A stretch of DNA of 34,463 bases from DATLZB01 sp035574175 (GTDB taxonomy: Bacteria; Pseudomonadota; Alphaproteobacteria; Rhizobiales; Hyphomicrobiaceae), in the NCBI GenBank assembly GCA_035574175.1, contig DATLZB010000156.1, positions 1 to 34,463 on the forward strand. Reading direction: 5' to 3'. Numbering within the stretch: position 1 is the stretch's first letter; each line of letters starts with the position of its first letter. Of this stretch, positions 22,994 to 31,036 are shown piece after piece. A model generated the notes under the pieces. The model was given only the letters and a program-made list of their open reading frames with translations, was not told the DNA's origin and made no database searches. Made by a program: the position numbers and the translations under genes.

Positions 22994-23977
22994 ATGGCGG
23001 TCCCGCAGCCCTTGCTAACCATTGCCGATGTCCGTGCCGCGCGCACCCGCATCGGTCCCTTGGCCGTGCGCACGCCGCTGATCGAACATCCCGCGCTCAA
23101 CGCGCTGACCGGCGGCCGTATTCTCCTCAAGGCGGAGAATCTGCAGCGGATCGGCGCCTTCAAGTTCCGCGGCGCCTATAACAAGATTTCCCAGGTCGAT
23201 CGCGGCGCCTATCCGGGCGGCGTCGTCGCCTGCTCCTCGGGCAACCACGCGCAGGGCGTGGCGGCGGCGGCGAGCCTGCTCGGTCTCAAGTCGCTGATCG
23301 TGATGCCGAGCGATGCGCCTAAACTCAAGATCGAGCGCACCCGCGCCTTCGGCGGCGAGGTTCACCTCTACGACCGGGTCAAGGAAGACCGCGACGCCAT
23401 CGCAGCCAGATTCTGCGAGGAACGGGGCGCCGCCTTCGTGCATCCTTTCGACGATCCGCAAGTGATGGCGGGTCAGGGCACGGTGGGCATCGAGTTGATG
23501 GAGCAGGCCGAGGCTCTTGGCGCGTCGCCCGACACAGTGTTGGTCGGCTGCTCGGGCGGCGGTCTTGTGACCGGTACGGCGCTCGCGGTCAAGGCGGCGC
23601 GGGCGGAAGCCAGCGTCTACAGCGTGGAGCCGGCCGGCTTCGACGATTTCGCGCGTTCGCTGGCCAGTGGTCGGCGGGAGCGCAACCGCGCGCTGTCCGG
23701 CTCGATCTGCGATGCGCTGATGTCGCCGACGCCGGGCGAGCTAACGTTCGCGCTGGCCCGAGATCTGCTGGCCGGCGGTCTCACGGTCAGCGACGCGGAG
23801 GTTCGCAACGCGCTGCGCTTTGCCTTCGCCGAGCTGAAACTGGTGCTCGAGCCAGGCGGCGCGGTGGCTCTCGCCGCGGTGCTCGCCAAGAAGATCGATA
23901 CGCGGCAGCGCACAATCGCTTGTGTGCTCTCCGGCGGCAACGTCGATCCCGGTCAGTTCGCCAGCCTCATCAACTAA
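22994..23977 (+). CDS. PLP-dependent serine/threonine dehydratase (fold type II)
   Basis: 327 residues. The ATG at 22994 has AAGGAG seven bases upstream. PLP sites are clear: K57 in IGAFKFRGA (Schiff base), SSGNHAQGV (81-89) and the phosphate-binding loop GCSGGG (185-190). It lacks the ACT regulatory domain of biosynthetic IlvA, so it resembles the shorter catabolic threonine dehydratase, serine dehydratase and serine racemase group. It would deaminate threonine to 2-oxobutanoate or serine to pyruvate, or racemise serine or hydroxyaspartate. The sequence does not decide. Its stop overlaps that of the convergent epimerase by four bases. Confidence 0.9.
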   Translation: MAVPQPLLTIADVRAARTRIGPLAVRTPLIEHPALNALTGGRILLKAENLQRIGAFKFRGAYNKISQVDRGAYPGGVVACSSGNHAQGVAAAASLLGLKSLIVMPSDAPKLKIERTRAFGGEVHLYDRVKEDRDAIAARFCEERGAAFVHPFDDPQVMAGQGTVGIELMEQAEALGASPDTVLVGCSGGGLVTGTALAVKAARAEASVYSVEPAGFDDFARSLASGRRERNRALSGSICDALMSPTPGELTFALARDLLAGGLTVSDAEVRNALRFAFAELKLVLEPGGAVALAAVLAKKIDTRQRTIACVLSGGNVDPGQFASLIN

Positions 23978-24960
23978 GGCAAGGACGAACCCCAAAGTCC
24001 CGGGGGCGGAGGGGCAATCCATCCCTCGACGATGGAAAGGCCGGGGATGCGGTCGCGGGCGAGCAGCAGCGGGCTGTCGAGGTCAACCCAGTCGGCATGC
24101 TGGGCGAGGATCAGGGCCGGCGCCATGGACAGCGAGGTGGCGAGCATCGAGCCCGCCATGATGCGGAACCCCAGGCGGCGCGCCTCTCGGGCCATGGTGA
24201 GGGCCTCGGTGAGCCCGCCTGCCTTGTCGAGCTTGATGTTGACCGCATCGTAGCGGTCGCGCAGGGCTGAGAGATCAGCGCTCGTGTGCACGGACTCGTC
24301 GGCGCATACCGGCACGGGCCGCTTCGTCGACGCCAGCACGCTGTCGTGGCCGGCGGGCAGCGGCTGCTCGACAAGTTCGATGCCGCACTCGGCGGCCACT
24401 TCGAGCAGCGCTCCCATCATGTCCGGCGTCCATCCCTCGTTGACATCGGCGATGAGCCGGGCGTCGGGCCTGCGGGCGCGCACCGCGCGCATACGTTCGG
24501 CATCCTGCGGAGCGCCGAGCTTCAGCTTGAGGAGGGGCTGCCTCGGCAATGCCGCGGCCTGGTCGGCCATGGCTTGAGGTGCGGCAAGGCTCAGCGTGTA
24601 GCAGGTGAGGACGGGGCGCAGGGCGGGCAAACCGGCGAGGGCCGCAGCGGATGTGCCGTGCCGGCTGGCATCGAGGTCCCAGAGCGCACAATCAAGCGCG
24701 TTGCGGGCAGCGCCGGCCGGCAGCGCCCCCTGCAGGCGCACCCGGTCGAGCGGGCCCTGCGCCTCACGGATCGCAGCTACGGCGGACGCAATGGTTTCGC
24801 CGTAGCGGGCATAGGGCACGCACTCGCCGCGGCCCCGGTGGCGGCCCTCGACCAGGTGGACGACGACGACGTCCGTCTGGCGCCGGGTCCCGCGCGAGAT
24901 AACAAACTCGCCCGCCACGGGCCAGCTCTCGACGTCTATAGCTTCGATGCGAACCGCCAT
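23974..24960 (-). CDS. Enolase-superfamily dipeptide epimerase (L-Ala-D/L-Glu epimerase-like)
   Basis: 328 residues from the ATG at 24960. Muconate-lactonizing subgroup residues are all visible: the KLK motif (K145, K147), metal ligands D172 (DVNEGW), E198 (VEQPLP) and D221 (CADES), then the opposite catalytic lysine in NIKLDKAGG (241-249). The DLD at 293-295 matches the DxD motif that binds the dipeptide amino group in known epimerases, which argues against mandelate racemase or muconate cycloisomerase. The usual role is epimerising L-Ala-D-Glu from peptidoglycan turnover to L-Ala-L-Glu in the cytoplasm. The gene starts 25 bases after the GPR-like gene and probably shares its transcript. Dipeptide specificity is not certain. 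Confidence 0.87.
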   Translation of the reverse strand: MAVRIEAIDVESWPVAGEFVISRGTRRQTDVVVVHLVEGRHRGRGECVPYARYGETIASAVAAIREAQGPLDRVRLQGALPAGAARNALDCALWDLDASRHGTSAAALAGLPALRPVLTCYTLSLAAPQAMADQAAALPRQPLLKLKLGAPQDAERMRAVRARRPDARLIADVNEGWTPDMMGALLEVAAECGIELVEQPLPAGHDSVLASTKRPVPVCADESVHTSADLSALRDRYDAVNIKLDKAGGLTEALTMAREARRLGFRIMAGSMLATSLSMAPALILAQHADWVDLDSPLLLARDRIPGLSIVEGWIAPPPPGLWGSSLP

Positions 24961-24985
24961 TTCAGCTGGCAGAGGCGCAGACCGT

Positions 24986-27682
24986 CTAGCCGAGCCGGCC
25001 GGCAACGTGGGCAAGAAAGAGGTAGACGCGGCCTTCTTCCGATATCAGATGGGCCTGAGCCGATCGTCCGGTCGGGTCCTGCTGCTCGGCCTCCTGCAGA
25101 ACGCGCTCGAACTCGGAGAAGAAGTAGTCAACCGATCGCTGGAAGCTTGCGTCAGCGCGGTAGCGCTGGGAGACCTCGTCGAACAGGGCGCGGCCATCCT
25201 GCGGGTAGATGCTGCGGACCATGAAGCCGCGCTGGCCGGCCCCCAGTCTCGCCCAAATCTCGGAGGCGGTATTGGCGTCGAGCGCCAACGACAAGCGGCC
25301 GATGTCGATGGGCGCAGGCGGCGGGGCGGGCGGGACGCCCGCAGGGTGATCCTCCTCGCCGCCGGAGGCGCGCTTGAGCAGGTCGCCCAGCGACCAGCCG
25401 TCGCGCTGGTTTGACGCCCCATCGGCCGCCGCCGCACCGGCCGAGTGCGGACGCAGGCCGGCGCGGTTCTGCATTTCGGCCGCCAGTGCATGACTGAGCG
25501 TGCTCAGCGCGCGGGACTTCTCGCCACGGGAAGGTTGCCCGGGCAGGGGGGTGAGATGCGGCCGGACGACGTCGCGGGCGTGCGCCTCGCGGTGCGTGAG
25601 AGAGGAGAGCTGCTCGAGCGCCCTCAACTGATCCTGCAGGGACTTGCGCAGGGCGTCGGCTCCTTCCCGCGTGGTCTGGGGCAGGCTGGCGATCTGGGCG
25701 CGCAGCCGCTCCTGCTCGGCAGCGAGATCGGCAGCCGCCTGCGCGGTGCGCTGGCGCACCTCCTGAGAGGTCTCCGTGAACCGGGAGGAGAGCGAGCCCA
25801 AGCCTTCGGACATCTCGCGGGAGACGTGAGTGAACTGGGATCGCAGATCTTCGAGCACGCGATGGGTGTCCTCGGACGCCGTCGTCTTCAGGCGCTCCAG
25901 ATCGGAGAGTATGGTGCGGGAGCGTTCTTCGGCGCTCTGCGAAAGGTCAGCGGTCAGGGCGCGGGCGCGCTGCTCGGCAGAGGACACCGAGGTCTCGATT
26001 TGCCTGGTGTAGCCCTGCATGAAGTCGTTGAGCTCTTCCGCCTTGCCGGTCAGCCGGTCGAGAGTCTGATTGAGCTCCGTGTGGCGGTTCTGAAGCGTCT
26101 TGTCGATCTTGTAGTTGACCGATTCGAGGGCGTTGGCCGCGTACATGATGGCCTGGCCCTGGTTCTCGAAGCGGTTGGCGATGTTGGTGATCTGCGTCAG
26201 CAGGTTCTCCGACACGCGCTTCAAGAGGTCCGACTGGCTGGCAAGCCCTTCGATCGCCTTGATCGATTGGCGGGCAATGCTCTCGCTGGTGCGCCGCACG
26301 GCATTGATGCCGTGCATCAGGTTCTCGTCGAGCTCCAGAGCCTGGCGGCCGAGCGCCTCGGTCAGGTTCTTGGCATGGGTGTCCATGGCGTTCGACAGCG
26401 TCATCGCTTTCTCGCTGATGGCGCTGTCGACGGCCATCGTCGATCGCAAAATCGATTCGTCGAAGAGCTGGAGCCGTTCCATGAAGGCTTCATCGAGAGC
26501 GCGGGTTCGCTCCACGAGCTGAATGTCAAGCGCCTCGGCCCGGTTGGCGAGCGTGGTATCAAGGGCGCGCGCGTACTCCTCGAACACGGTCTGGATGTTC
26601 TCGGTGCGCCCGGCAATGGTGGCGTCGATGGCTTCCCGGTAGCCCTCGAGCACGGCTTCCAAATGATGCGTGCGCTCGCCGACGGTCGCTTCGAGCTTGT
26701 CGCTCTGGACGGCGATGGCGGATTCGAGGGCGGTCAAATTCTGACCGGCTCCTTCGATGATTTCCGCCAGCTTCAACTGCTGGTGCGACAGCTTCTCGAT
26801 CAGGGCCGGCACCTCGTCGCCCAGCACCTTGAGCGTATCGGTGACGCGGCCGCTGGTGTTGAGAAGGGCATCGCGTTCGCTGGCCAGCTCCTGGATGAGA
26901 TTGCGGATCTTGCGCTCGTTCTCCTCATAGGAGCGTTCGAGGGCGGCGACCTCGTTGTGGACGAGCGCCTCCAGCTCACCAGCCCGCCCGAGCGCCCGTG
27001 CCACCGCGTCGTTCATGAAGTTCACCTGCCGGCGCACGGCTTGGCCGAGCGAGGCGACGGACTGCTCGGCCATGCGATCGGGCTCGGCAAGCCGGATCGC
27101 CACTTCGGTCATGGCATTGGACCGCAGGCGCAACTCCTCGCCGCGCTGCGCGAGGTAAGCGAACAGCCAGAAAATGCCGATGGGGCAGATGAGCGTGGCA
27201 ATGACCGTCAGCGTTTCGAACCGGGCGAAGACGGCAACGAGCGAGTGCGCCTCGGCCACCACCGATCTCAGGTAGACGGCGGCGAACCCAAGCGTCAGCA
27301 GCGCCCACACGAGGCTCGCAAACAGCGCGACCGTGTAAGGCCGGTTGGAGGGACGTTGATTGAGCGCATAGATCAAGCCACCGATCGAAGGCGCATCGTC
27401 GTTGGCCGCTATGCGACTGCGTGAAGGACCCGCAGGCCGCCGGCGCGCCACGCGCCGGTCGCCGCCGGCGTCATCCCCCGCCTCCGGTTGCGGGTGACCG
27501 TTGGCCTTGGCCGCTCCCTGGGGACCATCCGGAATCGGCGGCGGGCGTGTGGAATCCTGAGAGGCCGAACCGGCAGGGGCGGCAGCGGCAGGCCGGACCT
27601 CGGCCGCAGCCTTCTTCTCGGCCGGATCGGGTCCGACCAGCGCATCCAGTCCGTCTTCCGTGATGGATCGGTTCGGTCCCAT
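24986..27682 (-). CDS. GPR/RgsE-like membrane-anchored coiled-coil polar-growth protein
   Basis: 898 residues from the ATG at 27682. A disordered, Pro/Ala-rich cytoplasmic N-terminus (1-100) is followed by two membrane segments (~116-138 and ~157-177) and a long helical region (~180-700). Part of the helix shows 11/22-residue periodicity, with arginines at 337, 359, 381, 392 and 403, as in apolipoprotein-like repeats. A conserved C-terminal domain (~792-898) carries ASEIWARLGAGQRGFMVRSI, FDEVSQRYRAD and YLFLAHVAGRLG. That end resembles the Growth Pole Ring protein GPR of Agrobacterium (RgsE in Sinorhizobium), which organises polar growth. Those proteins are about 2,100 residues, so this is a much shorter relative. 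The resemblance is from memory of the family and not from a search. The dipeptide epimerase follows 25 bases downstream. Confidence 0.75.
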   Translation of the reverse strand: MGPNRSITEDGLDALVGPDPAEKKAAAEVRPAAAAPAGSASQDSTRPPPIPDGPQGAAKANGHPQPEAGDDAGGDRRVARRRPAGPSRSRIAANDDAPSIGGLIYALNQRPSNRPYTVALFASLVWALLTLGFAAVYLRSVVAEAHSLVAVFARFETLTVIATLICPIGIFWLFAYLAQRGEELRLRSNAMTEVAIRLAEPDRMAEQSVASLGQAVRRQVNFMNDAVARALGRAGELEALVHNEVAALERSYEENERKIRNLIQELASERDALLNTSGRVTDTLKVLGDEVPALIEKLSHQQLKLAEIIEGAGQNLTALESAIAVQSDKLEATVGERTHHLEAVLEGYREAIDATIAGRTENIQTVFEEYARALDTTLANRAEALDIQLVERTRALDEAFMERLQLFDESILRSTMAVDSAISEKAMTLSNAMDTHAKNLTEALGRQALELDENLMHGINAVRRTSESIARQSIKAIEGLASQSDLLKRVSENLLTQITNIANRFENQGQAIMYAANALESVNYKIDKTLQNRHTELNQTLDRLTGKAEELNDFMQGYTRQIETSVSSAEQRARALTADLSQSAEERSRTILSDLERLKTTASEDTHRVLEDLRSQFTHVSREMSEGLGSLSSRFTETSQEVRQRTAQAAADLAAEQERLRAQIASLPQTTREGADALRKSLQDQLRALEQLSSLTHREAHARDVVRPHLTPLPGQPSRGEKSRALSTLSHALAAEMQNRAGLRPHSAGAAAADGASNQRDGWSLGDLLKRASGGEEDHPAGVPPAPPPAPIDIGRLSLALDANTASEIWARLGAGQRGFMVRSIYPQDGRALFDEVSQRYRADASFQRSVDYFFSEFERVLQEAEQQDPTGRSAQAHLISEEGRVYLFLAHVAGRLG

Positions 27683-28005
27683 CCGCCCGCCAAAACCTCG
27701 CCTGTTCGGCGCCCGCCAAGGTCTGATGATAGTAAACTTCGTGATCGAGTCCCAGGCAGCTGTTGGCGCCCCTCGAGCAAGGGCTCAACCGGCCCGTCGC
27801 CCGCCCGTTGCAACAGCAAGTGCCCGCTTACGGACTCTTTGAGGCAAAAGAAAGGTTTAGCTCAGAGCGACCGGACCGGGGCGAGGTCGCGCACGGGGGA
27901 GCGCGCGGTGCGCAAAGCAGTGGATGAAGCGGTTTACGGCGGCTTATCAACCGCCATGGCATGGTCGCGCTCGCCGCACGGGCGGCGAGAAGCTGTGGGC
28001 AAGCC
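27683..28005. other. Divergent intergenic region between the GPR-like and HPt genes
   Basis: About 320 bases with no convincing gene. Both flanking genes are transcribed outward, so two promoters should be here, but no clear -35/-10 pair is found. TATCAT on the minus strand near 27725 is a possible -10 for the GPR-like gene. The region holds the hairpin motif shared with the EipA leader (27768-27787). Confidence 0.5.
27768..27787 (-). promoter_or_regulatory. Second copy of the shared hairpin motif
   Basis: CCCCTCG, A, GCAAGGGCTCAA on the plus strand. It differs from the copy at 1299-1317 only by the extra A. The CCCTT/GAGGG stem is kept while the loop grows by one base. It lies 86-105 bases before the GPR-like start. 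A CCAGG block lies upstream of both copies at similar distance (27751 and 1284). Confidence 0.35.
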
Positions 28006-28380
28006 ATGAACGCCAGCCATTCCGAGCCAAAGCATGGGCACGCCTCGTGCCCGGCTGCCCCGATCGATTTCAGCCATCTGTCCCGCTACACCCTCGGGGA
28101 CAAGGCGCTCGAGCAGGAGGTGCTGGCGCTCTTTGCGGCCGAAGCGCCGGCGACGTTGGGGCGGCTGAGAAGCGCCCGAACGGGGTCGGCCTGGCGCGAA
28201 GCCGCCCACACGCTGAAGGGATCGGCGCGCGCGGTCGGCGCCCGCAAGGTAGCCATGCTGGCCGAGCAGGCGGAGCGGCTTTGCGGCGAGGGTGAGCGGC
28301 AAGAGCTGACGCGTGGGCTCCAACAGGCGCTCGAAGAGGTGGTCCGATTCATCGCCTCGCTCGACCCGGCCAAGACATGA
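28006..28380 (+). CDS. HPt (histidine phosphotransfer) domain protein
   Basis: 124 residues from the ATG at 28006, which has only a weak ribosome site; an in-frame ATG at 27961 is possible. The protein is almost only an HPt four-helix domain. The phosphorylated histidine is H68 in REAAHTLKGSARAVGA, matching the HxLKGxA signature. HPt proteins relay phosphate between a hybrid histidine kinase and a response regulator. No kinase or receiver gene is in the window, so its partners are elsewhere. It stands just upstream of a ferredoxin and its reductase, on the same strand with ~130 bases between. Confidence 0.87.
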   Translation: MNASHSEPKHGHASCPAAPIDFSHLSRYTLGDKALEQEVLALFAAEAPATLGRLRSARTGSAWREAAHTLKGSARAVGARKVAMLAEQAERLCGEGERQELTRGLQQALEEVVRFIASLDPAKT

Positions 28381-28511
28381 CCATCGCCATTTGCAGTGCT
28401 GCTGCCCGCGGTCGGCGGCTTGATGAAAGGCTGTCGGCTGTCTAACAGGAGCTTTCAGCGACGGCGGCCGGTTTGGCCGCTCTTGCGCATGGCAGGGGGC
28501 GAATTCCGGTA

Positions 28512-28832
28512 ATGGTGAAGATCACGTTCGTGCAGCCGGACGGCACGCGACAGGTGGTCGAGGCAGAGCCCGGCATTACCGTCATGGAGGCGGCCAAGCT
28601 CAACCGCGTGCCCGGCATCGAGGCCGAGTGCGGCGGCGCGTGCGCGTGCGCCACCTGCCACGTCTACGTCGATGCGGCCTGGCGGGAAAGGACCGGCGAG
28701 GCCTCGCCAATGGAGCAGGACATGCTCGACTTCGCCTTCGAGGTGCGCGAGGAAAGCCGGCTGTCTTGTCAGATCAAGGTATCGGAAGCGCTCGACGGGC
28801 TCGTCGTGCAGGTGCCCGACAAGCAGTTTTAG
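28512..28832 (+). CDS. Adrenodoxin-type [2Fe-2S] ferredoxin
   Basis: 106 residues from the ATG at 28512. Cluster ligands are C40, C46 and C49 (CGGACACATC, the CX5CX2C pattern) and C86 in LSCQIKV; C44 is an extra cysteine. EAKLNRVPG-type and MEQDMLDFA segments are typical of the vertebrate/ISC ferredoxin class that serves cytochrome P450s, ring-hydroxylating oxygenases or Fe-S cluster assembly. There are no isc/suf genes nearby, so this is probably not the ISC Fdx. A ferredoxin reductase starts 125 bases downstream, suggesting a dedicated electron-transfer pair. The longer in-frame start at 28473 is less likely. Confidence 0.93.
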   Translation: MVKITFVQPDGTRQVVEAEPGITVMEAAKLNRVPGIEAECGGACACATCHVYVDAAWRERTGEASPMEQDMLDFAFEVREESRLSCQIKVSEALDGLVVQVPDKQF

Positions 28833-28957
28833 GAACCTCACGTGCGACGTTGCGCCGGTCCCCCAAGCAAGGAGGGCGTTCTATAGAGCGAGGCAACGCG
28901 CAGGCAGACGCCTCCGTCGGCCGGCAAGACTTCAGCTCTGTTCGCTGAGAGCGCACG

Positions 28958-30010
28958 GTGGCCAACGATAGTCCACAATCGCCCCCACTGGGCTTGATCG
29001 AGACCGACGCCCTCATCATCGGCGCGGGTCCGGTCGGGCTGTTCGCCGTGTTCGAACTCGGCCTCGTCGACATCAAGGCGCACGTCGTCGATGTGCTCGA
29101 CAAGCCGGGCGGACAGTGCGCCGAGCTCTATCCGGAGAAGCCGATCTACGACATCCCGGCGCTTACGGTGGTGAGCGGCCAGGAGCTGACCGACCGACTG
29201 CTCGCCCAGATCAGGCCGTTCGGCGCCACGTTCCACTTCGGCGAGCGTGTCGACCGGCTCGAACGCCAATCGGACGAGCGAATCCTGCTGGAGACCGATC
29301 GGGGCAAGCGGTTCCTCGCCAAGGTGGTGGTGATCGCCGCGGGTGGGGGCTCGTTCACGCCCAAACGGCCGCCGCTGCCCGGCATCGAGAGCTTCGAAGG
29401 CAGCAGCGTGTTCTACTCGGTGCGCCGGATGGAGGATTTCCGCGGCCGGGACGTGCTGATCGCAGGCGGAGGTGACTCCGCGCTCGACTGGGTGCTTGCG
29501 CTGCACGCGCTTGCCGGATCGCTGACGCTGCTCCACCGCCGCGACGAGTTCCGCGCCGCGCCACATACGGTCGAGAAGATGCGGGCACTGGTGGCGGAGG
29601 GGAAGGTGCGGCTGGTGATCGGCCAGATGACGGCGCTGCACGGCAGCGGAGGCAAGCTTGAGGCCGTGTCAGTGCGCACCAAGGACGGCGAGCTGAAGAT
29701 TGCGGCCAACGCGCTGCTGCCGTTCTTCGGCCTCACCATGAAGCTCGGGCCGGTCGCCAACTGGGGCTTGCGACTCGACAACGAGCTCATCCCGGTCGAT
29801 ACGGAACGGTTCGAGACCAGCGAGAAGCGGATCTTCGCCATCGGCGACATCAACTGGTACCCGGGCAAACTGAAGCTGATCCTGTCCGGCTTCCACGAGG
29901 CGGCACTGATGGCGCAAGCGGCCTACAAGTACGTTTATCCGGACAAGAAGCTGCTCTTCCAGTACACGACCTCGTCCTCGAGCCTCCAGAAAAAGCTCGG
30001 CGTGCGCTGA
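28958..30010 (+). CDS. Ferredoxin-NADP(+) reductase, thioredoxin-reductase-like (YumC type)
   Basis: 350 residues from the GTG at 28958 (GAGAG about seven bases upstream). The FAD site is IIGAGPVGLFA (20-30) and the NADPH site is IAGGGDSALDW (168-178). The FAD C-terminal GDINWYPGKLKLILSGFHEAALMA-like block is present with the family tail YTTSSSSLQKKLG. The CxxC pair of true thioredoxin reductases, expected just before the NADPH site, is absent, which separates it from TrxB. It would move electrons between NADPH and a ferredoxin in the cytoplasm, most simply the [2Fe-2S] protein encoded just upstream. Confidence 0.93.
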   Translation: MANDSPQSPPLGLIETDALIIGAGPVGLFAVFELGLVDIKAHVVDVLDKPGGQCAELYPEKPIYDIPALTVVSGQELTDRLLAQIRPFGATFHFGERVDRLERQSDERILLETDRGKRFLAKVVVIAAGGGSFTPKRPPLPGIESFEGSSVFYSVRRMEDFRGRDVLIAGGGDSALDWVLALHALAGSLTLLHRRDEFRAAPHTVEKMRALVAEGKVRLVIGQMTALHGSGGKLEAVSVRTKDGELKIAANALLPFFGLTMKLGPVANWGLRLDNELIPVDTERFETSEKRIFAIGDINWYPGKLKLILSGFHEAALMAQAAYKYVYPDKKLLFQYTTSSSSLQKKLGVR

Positions 30011-30028
30011 GGCGGCCGGCGGGGCATT

Positions 30029-30394
30029 TCACGCCACCGCAATCTCGAACAGGCTCAAGACCACCAGCAGGACCGCCAGCGCCCACAGCAAGGCGCGGCC
30101 GCGGCTCGTGGCCGCGGCCCGGCCCAGGACCAGTAGGGCGATCAGTGTGCCGGCGCCGACTAGGTTGACAATCACTGCCCCCGCGAGACCAAGGCCCTTG
30201 GAGGCGGAGGTGCTGCCCTCGATGAACGTGGCACCGGCAAGCCCGACAAGGAGGGCGCCGAGCATCCGCGGCCAGAAGCCCGAGCTGCTCACGGGCAGGC
30301 CAAGTACCCGCGCGCTGGTGAGCGGAAGGAGCAGTAAGGCAATGCCGCCCGACAGCTTGAGCAGCGTTTCAATCCAGAGCAGCTGATCGGCCAT
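30029..30394 (-). CDS. Small integral membrane protein, unknown function
   Basis: 121 residues with about four hydrophobic segments (~8-30, 42-60, 66-90, 99-120), separated by short turns such as GFWPRMLG and GRAAATSRGR. I do not recognise a specific family. It is convergent with the ferredoxin reductase (18 bases apart). It lies downstream of a lipoprotein gene, with 34 bases between them. The start at 30394 is an ATG without a clear ribosome site. Confidence 0.75.
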   Translation of the reverse strand: MADQLLWIETLLKLSGGIALLLLPLTSARVLGLPVSSSGFWPRMLGALLVGLAGATFIEGSTSASKGLGLAGAVIVNLVGAGTLIALLVLGRAAATSRGRALLWALAVLLVVLSLFEIAVA

Positions 30395-30428
30395 CTAAGG
30401 CAAGCCGGGTCAAAGGCCGGCCGGCAGA

Positions 30429-30971
30429 TCAGTATTCGACCCGTTTGGTCTTCTTGGCCTCAGGGTCGGTCAGAATGTCGCGATTGATGACCTCGCGCGA
30501 TCTGGGGGCATTCTGCAGGTCTTCGAACCAGCCGCCTCCCGCCACCGTCTGCTTGGCTGGTGGGGAGAAATCGCCGGCGAGGTGGCGGCTCAAGTCCTTC
30601 TTGATTTCGCGCGTCTTGGCGTCGGTGCAGAAGTTCTTGTCCGCGGCGATGACGGATGCAAGCTTGGCACGGATGGTGTCGTACTCGCGCTCGATTTTCT
30701 GCAGTTCGGCGCCGGCCAGTCCACCGCGCGCCTCGGCGGCGAGGAAATCGGCGCGCAGCTTGGCCGGATCGAAGTAGAAGCCGCAACGCTCGGCACGCGC
30801 CGATGTGCTTGAGACCTGCAACGCCCGATCGGTCGGCGTCACGACGGGGGCGGCGGGCTGGGTGGCCGCAGTGTCGCTCTGGCCGAGCAGGGCACCGGTG
30901 GTGATCCCGCCGCTGCTGCAACCGGCAAGCAGGAGAGCGGCGCAAATGAGCCCACTGACGTGCTGTGTCAT
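30429..30971 (-). CDS. Lipoprotein of unknown function
   Basis: 180 residues from the ATG at 30971, with AGGGA nine bases upstream. The signal ends in a lipobox, LLAG-C at about 15-18, so the mature protein is lipidated at that cysteine. A low-complexity Thr/Ala/Pro stretch follows, then a helical, charged domain with KLRADFLAAEARGG and KIEREYDTIRAKL, and a C-terminal GGGWFEDLQNAPRS segment. I know no named family. It may be co-transcribed with the LuxR gene 65 bases upstream. Confidence 0.8.
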   Translation of the reverse strand: MTQHVSGLICAALLLAGCSSGGITTGALLGQSDTAATQPAAPVVTPTDRALQVSSTSARAERCGFYFDPAKLRADFLAAEARGGLAGAELQKIEREYDTIRAKLASVIAADKNFCTDAKTREIKKDLSRHLAGDFSPPAKQTVAGGGWFEDLQNAPRSREVINRDILTDPEAKKTKRVEY

Positions 30972-31036
30972 GATCGCTCGTCCCTGTGCGATTTGAGCGG
31001 AGTTGGAGCCCAAACCACAGGAGCGGTCAATGCAAA

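Noticed and set aside
25445..27424. Open frame of 659 codons on the plus strand
   Set aside because: It is antisense to the GPR-like coiled-coil gene. The repeated codons of the helical protein keep the opposite frame open. There is no domain.
24986..27682. Phage tape-measure or chemotaxis receptor
   Set aside because: Long helices and two membrane segments fit superficially. There is no methyl-accepting signalling hairpin, no phage neighbour, and the conserved C-terminal domain points to the GPR group.
28958..30010. Thioredoxin reductase (trxB)
   Set aside because: The fold matches, but the CxxC redox pair before the NADPH-binding motif is missing and the C-terminal tail is that of the ferredoxin-NADP reductase group.
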